From NCBI RefSeq assembly GCF_009017415.1, contig NC_092409.1:2604001-2668000 (forward strand): a stretch of 64,000 nt of DNA, written 5' to 3'. Source of the stretch: Aspergillus flavus (lineage: Eukaryota; Ascomycota; Eurotiomycetes; Eurotiales; Aspergillaceae). The translations under genes were made by a program, and so were the position numbers. The stretch's first letter is position 1, and every line of letters begins with the position of its first letter. This document shows, one piece after another, positions 58,683 through 64,000 of the stretch. Under the pieces are notes generated by a model. That model worked only from the letters and a program-made list of their open reading frames with translations. It had not been told where the DNA came from and searched no databases.

Positions 58683-58965
58683 GGTTGTTTGTTTGGTACG
58701 CTAGTCGTATATTGGATCCAATATACCCGTTGGCCGACGCAGACGGGATGAGTCTAAGCCTCGGCACTACGCGGTAGACATGATAGTGGGAACGACGATA
58801 TATATATGGGGTAGTTAAAAAAGCCAAGTCCAGGTTCAGGATGGACTGTATAGAGGAGTTATCTACAATCTACACGTGACAGGCTTTCAGGTCATTTCAA
58901 ATTGTTTTCATCTCACTGGAGAAATACAATGTCGTAAGTAAGCACTCCTCTGTACAGCAGAATAG

Positions 58966-58985
58966 ATATATATATATATATATAT
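58966..58985. repeat. AT dinucleotide microsatellite
   Basis: Ten uninterrupted AT units between the Swf1 gene and the tRNA. It would be length-variable between strains. Confidence 0.85.
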
Positions 58986-59051
58986 TTTCTAAACATGGAT
59001 GGACTATCTTTTTAAACTCTATCTAATTAATGGAAGAGGTGTTTGAGAGGG

Positions 59052-59058
59052 AAAAAAA
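59052..59058 (-). terminator. RNA polymerase III terminator of tRNA-Cys
   Basis: Seven consecutive T residues on the minus strand, six bases after the mature tRNA end. This is the expected polymerase III stop signal. Confidence 0.8.
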
Positions 59059-59064
59059 GAAACG

Positions 59065-59157
59065 AGGGACGGGCCGGGATCGAACCGGCGACCTCAAGAT
59101 AATCGCAATGTTTTATGTATATTGCAATCTTGCGCTCTACCACTAAGCTACCGCCCC
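59065..59157 (-). tRNA. tRNA-Cys (anticodon GCA) with a 21-nt intron
   Basis: On the minus strand the acceptor arms GGGGCGG and CCGTCCC pair (one G-U). The D arm GCTT/GAGC, anticodon stem CAAGA/TCTTG and T arm GCCGG-TTCGATC-CCGGC all fold. The anticodon loop is TT-GCA-A followed by an intron at the canonical 37/38 position (59101-59121, 21 nt), then A38. The discriminator base is T (U73), diagnostic for cysteine tRNAs. The B box (GGTTCGATCCC) and a downstream T7 terminator are present. Anticodon bases lie at 59123-59125. CCA is not encoded. Confidence 0.95.
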
Positions 59158-59522
59158 AGAACTGTGATAATACTGGCTTTCTAAAGAAATATAGGACTAT
59201 ATTAGAATGTACCACCTTGCTGAGCACGACCCATGGCTCTTTCTATACTGAGACAGCCACACCCCTGGTTTTTAAGGCGCCTGGTTTAGGTTTTGGAACA
59301 ACTTACGCTACAGACAAGTATCCTTTGAACCTAACTGAGTAACATCTCATATTCAACGTACCTTTTGGCGCATATAGAAACCTTCACTGGCATATCTACA
59401 CGTGATCACGCGTACCACAAACGCGGTTGATAGCCCGTACCTTTAATCAGGAGCAGGGGATGATTGGATTCCTGTATTAGGCAGGATATAGCTTCCTGAG
59501 ACGAAAGTTAGTGAACGGTGTC

Positions 59523-61045
59523 ATGGGGAAGAAAAACCCTATGGCTTCTCCTGGTCCACTGTTCCAGGGGAAGCAATTCTGGTTATCACACAATGTTCCC
59601 CAACGAAGTAGATTCAAAGACCTTATTGAGGTAATTACCTTCAGTTGCAATCATACCCGCGTTTTTCATCTGATGGGTATATAGCAACATGCTGGTGTCG
59701 TAAGGCTCCATGAGAAGGATGCGGATATCAAGTTGGTTGACCATACCAGAAAAAATCTTCCACCGGACACGTGAGTTGACTGTATATTTCTTGAGCTTTT
59801 CCTATCCTAACCTTTCTTTCCTTGAAATTCTTTTACTCCTGCTGACTATTTGGCAGGTATTCGTATCGGTTCGTTGAGTGGTCTGTTCGTAATGGAAAGC
59901 TGGAGGATCTCCAGAATCATAGAGCTGGACCATCCGCGGCTCGCCCTGTCGGGGCCACAAATATTCCAACCAGAAGTCATCCGATCCCATATACTCTGGA
60001 AGATGACCAGTGGCTATGGGATCGGATGGCAGAGTATGAGAAAGACCCCAACGCCTCCATAGGAGGCAATAAAATTTATCAGGAATTAGCTACGCAGGTA
60101 ATTTACCTCCTGATACCAGACTCATGTGAATCCCATCTTTGGAGTCTTACATTTCATTCTATACAGAACCCCCGCCACACCTATCAGTCATATCGTGACC
60201 GATATCGAAGAAGGCTTCGTGGGCTCCCACGTCCGGGAGGTATGCCAAAACCAAATCCTCCCGCGTCCGCTGAGAAGGACGGCAACCAGCAAGCCACAAA
60301 AAGAGAGCAATCCTCACCAAGATCACATAGGATGCAATCCCAGGACGATAATCCCGTTATCCATATGCTAGGTGATAAGAAACGAAAACGTACACCGGAA
60401 CACAACCCTGATCTCGAATTGAATGGAGTACACCTTACGAGTCAAAAGAGGAGAGCGATTGACAAGACACCCAAAGAATTGATTCCCACTATGATACATG
60501 CACAACAAAGCAAATCTCCACATCTTGAAAGGACTCCAACATCCTCAATCTCAGTTGATAATGAGGCACATATCGCTCACGACCCTGTCACGAACATATC
60601 AGAGCCTGTACAATACGACAAGACAGAGACCTCGGACCATGATCCAGAAAACGCCATTGATCCCTTGTTTCTAGAACTGCCTTTCTTACCTTCAAGCCCA
60701 GAACCCGAGCCTGAAGAGCCGCCAGAGCAAGACATCGACACGTGGATTGATCATCGTCTGCAAACAGGGAGAGCAGAAAACGAGGAGCAAATAATCGAGG
60801 CTTTACGCTGCACTAGCATGGACCCGTATCTTGCCGATCAGGTCCTAGACTATCTGATCGCAGGAAAAGGCATTCCCGACAATATGCCTGGAGTGTGGAC
60901 CGCTGAAGACGACAGGTGTCTTGAGGCGAAAGAGACGCGAACTATCGAACAGGTCTTGAAGAAGCATGGCTCGGATGCCTTTAACAGTCGGTGGGAATAT
61001 CTTGGAATGGCAAGAGCTGCTGGCCTCGATGACATAGACAGCTGA
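59523..61045 (+). CDS. rap1: Telomere-binding protein Rap1 (shelterin-type)
   Basis: Component of the telomere cap, recruited by the telomeric DNA-binding protein in most fungi and animals. Exons 59523-59630, 59685-59770, 59857-60097 and 60167-61045 give 437 residues. Domains in order are: N-terminal BRCT (FQGKQFWLSHNVPQRSRFKDLI to YSYRFVEWSVRNGKLEDL, residues about 13-85); Rap1-type Myb (YTLEDDQWLWDRMAEYEKD, then YQELATQNPRHTYQSYRDRY, about 115-160); a long charged, Ser-rich linker with KRKR; and the C-terminal RCT domain (EEQIIEALRCTSMDPYLADQVLDYLIAG, GVWTAEDDRCLEA, HGSDAFNSRWEYLGMARAAG). The last intron (60098-60166) is 69 nt with no in-frame stop, so its retention would insert 23 residues into the Myb domain. 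Tail-to-tail with HP1. Confidence 0.88.
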
Positions 61046-61507
61046 GATTCTGACGGCATACATACATCGAGGAGACTTAAAAGTACAATAATCGTCGACG
61101 GAGATATAACGTTCTTCGGGATGCTGTAAAAATATGTGGGAACCCTGAGGTGTTAGGTTGATGACTTTTTTTGTGTTTTCTGTTTTCCTCTCTTTCCCCT
61201 TCCTGTTATTTTCCATTTCCCAAAGATACCAACTGCCAACAGAGTTCATAGATCAATTGAAAACACCAGCGGAACACCCATTTATGCACTGTGATCAAAC
61301 AGTACTATCTAGAAAAAAATACTGCCTCTCACCTCCCGACAATATTAGACAGGGATTTTGAATTAAACCAATTACACATCGAGGTTAGAAAGGGACAAAA
61401 ACAAAGGGAATTTAACAAAGAATGTTAGTATAAAATAAACTCAACCTTCCTTAAAAACCCTAATAACGGTTAGAATCAGGCGGCTTTGCTCATCTAAATC
61501 AGACAAC
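61046..61507. other. Convergent 3' spacer between Rap1 and HP1 genes
   Basis: About 460 bp without a gene. A T-rich stretch at about 61165-61215 could act in 3'-end formation of the Rap1 transcript. Confidence 0.5.
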
Positions 61508-62441
61508 TTACAAATGCTCCTCGTAAAATTTGAGCATCTTTTAAACATTAGTATCTCAAAGCATATATGGGACCGGTAAACTTACCTTTCTGGGGCATTT
61601 CTCATAACAGGTCTCAAGGGAGACTTTGGACTTCTTTCCGTTCTTCCAGTGGAGATATGCAATTAACGTCGAAGTTTCCGCATCGCGCAGAATTGTGTCA
61701 ACACTTTGCACCTCGTTCTCCCAGTTCTTGGACCGGGGAACCCAATTAGGCAGATCATCATCTTCATCTGGAGTTTCGGTGGCAGCTTCCGCTCGGGACT
61801 TTCTTCGCCTTTTAGGTTCACTTTTCTCTGTTGTCTGCTTTGGCCCAGTCATGGACTTGCGCTTGCCCCGTTGGGGTTTCTCAGGCCGACCACCTTGGGC
61901 ACGGTAGTATTCTTCTACCAGATCTTTTGCGCCCTCCCTAGTAGAAATCAATTGGTATATAAGACGGATTCCAAAAGCCAGGCAGAAACATACAGCAGGT
62001 TCTCCTCCGGCTCCATGGTCTCATCTGCAGGGTCATCGTAGCCTTTCCATTTCACTTGCAGGAGGAGAGTTCCCTATCTCAGCATTAGCTATGGTAACTC
62101 TGTTTGCGACAATGCGATGCGAGAAGGTATGATTATGCGCACATTCTTGGCGAAGTCATGACCGAGAATCTTTTCAACGACATAGCTGCTCCTGTCAGCG
62201 CCGATCGTCAGTGGTCGCTGCGCATCGTAACTCACACGCCCTCCTCATCTTCCTCCTCCACCTCCTCATCATTGTCTTCCTGGTTTTCGGCGCCTGAGTC
62301 ACGGTCTTCTTTCGCGTCATTATAAGGGATAGATTCTCCGGTCGACTCGTCGTCGGAAAGGTTTTCTACGGGCGCTATGCGATTGTCAACTCTACGCGGG
62401 ATCTCAAGTGCGACCAAGTAAATTTATCACATACGCGGCAT
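61508..62441 (-). CDS. Heterochromatin protein HP1 (chromo and chromoshadow domains)
   Basis: Binds H3K9-methylated nucleosomes and recruits silencing factors (A. nidulans HepA, Neurospora HP1). Six exons fit: 62435-62441, 62236-62389, 62143-62191, 61994-62073, 61586-61937 and 61508-61537, giving 223 residues. After an acidic N-terminus (QEDNDEEVEEEDEEG), the chromodomain reads YVVEKILGHDFAKNGTLLLQ, VKWKGYDDPADETMEPEENL, with aromatic-cage positions Tyr and Trp present. A basic hinge follows (KPQRGKRKS, EPKRRRKSR), then the chromoshadow domain NWENEVQSVDTILRDAETST to KMLKFYEEHL. The 7-nt first exon is tentative (non-YAG acceptor). Exon 3 has two possible acceptors six bases apart that add or drop two serines before the chromodomain. 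It is divergent from CCT5 with 417 bp between starts. Confidence 0.85.
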
Positions 62442-62858
62442 TGTTCGGCGAAAAGAAGACGTGAGTGCGAGAATTCGAGAAAACAGCTTGGCAAATGTGA
62501 TTCAGAACTTGCTAGAATATATTGCTATGTCAACCTTATGGAGACTGGCGCTCAGAAGGAATTGATGATAATGGTTGCTTTCAATGCTACTTAGAACGGG
62601 CGAGTCGCGCAGTCGCGTGAATGTGAATTGGCGCTATACCCGATATGGAAAGAAGCTCACTAGCCCAACTGGGACATCAGAACATCTCCAGAATTTCTAA
62701 AAAAGACCCCGTCCAGTGTGAAAGAGTGTACAGGCCCCTGAACTCCCCACGTCGCTTTGATAACGTACTCTGGGGAACCATTCTTAAACTACCGTTGCGT
62801 GTCTTGCGTTCTCCAAATTTTTTGAAATTGGACTCCTGCCGTGTGGCAGACCGACAAA
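62442..62858. promoter_or_regulatory. Divergent promoter region, HP1 and CCT5
   Basis: A 417-bp region separates the two start codons and must carry both promoters. A short frame at 62645-62908 (+) has no domain and overlaps the CCT5 first intron. Confidence 0.45.
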
Positions 62859-64000
62859 ATGGCGATGCGTATGTCTTCCGTGCCCCTCATTGGAAGTCGA
62901 TGTACTAACGTTTTCAATCTCCTCTATATAGAGCTTGATTTGTCTCAAGGTAGAATCTTGCCGTGATATCAATGATCATATGCCTTCGGAGTCTCCGCTG
63001 ACAGTCCGACAGCTTCTGTGATGAAAGATGAACAGGGCCGGCCGTTCATCGTCGTTCGAGAGTACGTTGCGGACCAACACTTTTAATATGCGGAGGATTA
63101 CAATTCTCTCAGGGCAAATAGCTGATATGATGGATTTTGATAGCCAGGGAAAGAAGAAGAGACAACACGGCACCGATGCTGTGAAATCACATATTGTTGC
63201 GGCCAAAACCGTTGCCAACATTGTCAAGACTTCTCTGGTATGATTTGGACGTGGAATTGCCTTTTTGACAGCATCTAAGAGCGATATAGGGTCCTCGTGG
63301 TCTTGACAAGATTCTTATTTCCCCAGATGGCGATATCACCGTGACCAATGACGGCGCAACCATTCTGTCCCAGGTTCGTCCTCAGTGCCGCCGCCGTTCA
63401 CTTGATGATGGCTAACTTGGAGGTTTCTGAAGATGGAAATCACAAACAATGTTGCTAAGCTGCTAGTAGAACTTTCAAAGTCTCAAGATGAAGAAATCGG
63501 CGATGGAACAACGGGTGTTGTCGTCCTGGCGGCAGCCATGTTGGAGCAGGCATCTGACCTGATCGATAAGGGCATCCACCCAATTCGGATCGCAGATGGC
63601 TATGATCAAGCCTGCGAGATTGCCGTTGCAGAGCTCGATAAGATTAGTGACGAGATCCCTTTTACCAAGGAGGACACTTCCAACCTACTGAAGGTTGCAA
63701 AGACTAGTCTGGGCAGCAAAATGTACGACGGTGATTCCAGCTTCGTTATATTGCCCGTCTCCGATGCTAATGGTCGTTAGTGTTTCCAAATCTCACGATC
63801 AGTTCGCCAAGATCGCTATCGATGCCGTCCTCTCCGTTGCTGATCTCGAGCGTAAAGATGTTGATTTCGAGTTGATCAAGGTCGACGGAAAAGTGGGCGG
63901 TGCTCTCGAAGATTCTATGCTCGTCAAGGGTGTTATTGTCGATAAGGACTTCTCTCACCCTCAGATGCCCGATGAAGTCAAGGATGCTAAATTGGCAATT
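62859..64000 (+). CDS. cct5: T-complex protein 1 subunit epsilon (CCT5), 3' part outside window
   Basis: Subunit of the cytosolic chaperonin TRiC/CCT that folds actin, tubulin and other proteins with ATP. Exons in the window are 62859-62868, 62932-62949, 63013-63061, 63144-63237, 63290-63373, 63433-63722 and 63781 onward; the frame is still open at 64000. The first two coding exons are tiny (10 and 18 nt) and encode MAM and QLDLSQ, matching the short N-terminus of the epsilon subunit before [16 protein letters not shown]. Conserved motifs are [27 protein letters not shown], the ATP-site [11 protein letters not shown] and [14 protein letters not shown]. The [10 protein letters not shown] and [12 protein letters not shown] segments identify the epsilon subunit rather than other CCT subunits. 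The product is about half-covered. Confidence 0.93.

Noticed and set aside
62859..64000. CCT5 start at 63028 (MNRAGRSSS...)
   Set aside because: That frame is out of register with the chaperonin; the two tiny upstream exons restore the known epsilon-subunit N-terminus.

Overview
The window is nuclear DNA of a filamentous ascomycete, most likely an Aspergillaceae species (Aspergillus or Penicillium). The evidence is a set of intron-rich single-copy genes: introns mostly 45-90 nt with GTANGT donors, CTAAC/CTGAC-like branch sites and YAG acceptors. The phosphoenolpyruvate carboxykinase resembles Aspergillus AcuF, and a nuclear tRNA-Cys carries an intron. There is no operon logic; neighbouring genes are mostly functionally unrelated housekeeping genes on both strands.

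Left part (1-18300). This stretch is gene-poor. It holds a small secreted protein (1279-2025, -), a nine-exon Nha1/Sod2-type Na+/H+ antiporter (4630-6779, +), a 29-residue CxxC microprotein (6989-7136, -), a DUF3431 type II membrane protein (8534-9502, -) and PEP carboxykinase acuF (12128-14436, +). Long spacers between them contain only weak relics.

Middle (18300-31000). Dense housekeeping block: mitochondrial oxoglutarate/malate-type carrier (+), Nse2/Mms21 SUMO ligase (-), Abd1 mRNA cap methyltransferase with a separately spliced N-terminus (-), an Rsm1-like C3HC zinc-finger protein (-) divergent from COX15 haem A synthase (+). A small membrane ORF and a frameshift-riddled secreted-protein relic follow.

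Right part (34970-64000). After a second gene-poor stretch come eIF2B-gamma (+), a Cys-rich-finger hypothetical protein (-), cytosolic lysyl-tRNA synthetase (-) divergent from a fungal Mx-like dynamin (+), a GMPPA-type mannose-1-phosphate guanylyltransferase (+), a MARVEL-like membrane protein (-), a PNPOx/FNR fusion flavoprotein (+), a RING-H2 protein (+), Ctr86/ataxin-10 (-), the DHHC palmitoyltransferase Swf1 (-), tRNA-Cys(GCA) (-), telomere protein Rap1 (+), heterochromatin protein HP1 (-) and the start of chaperonin subunit CCT5 (+, cut by the window end).

Exon structures were derived by hand by matching splice signals to reading phase; each CDS given with exons sums to a whole number of codons. 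Family names rest on recognised motifs, not on searches. I saw no clear novel multi-gene system. The most interesting items are the spliced CxxC microprotein, the four-frameshift secreted-protein relic, the stopless in-frame intron inside the Rap1 Myb domain, and the Rap1/HP1 tail-to-tail pair.
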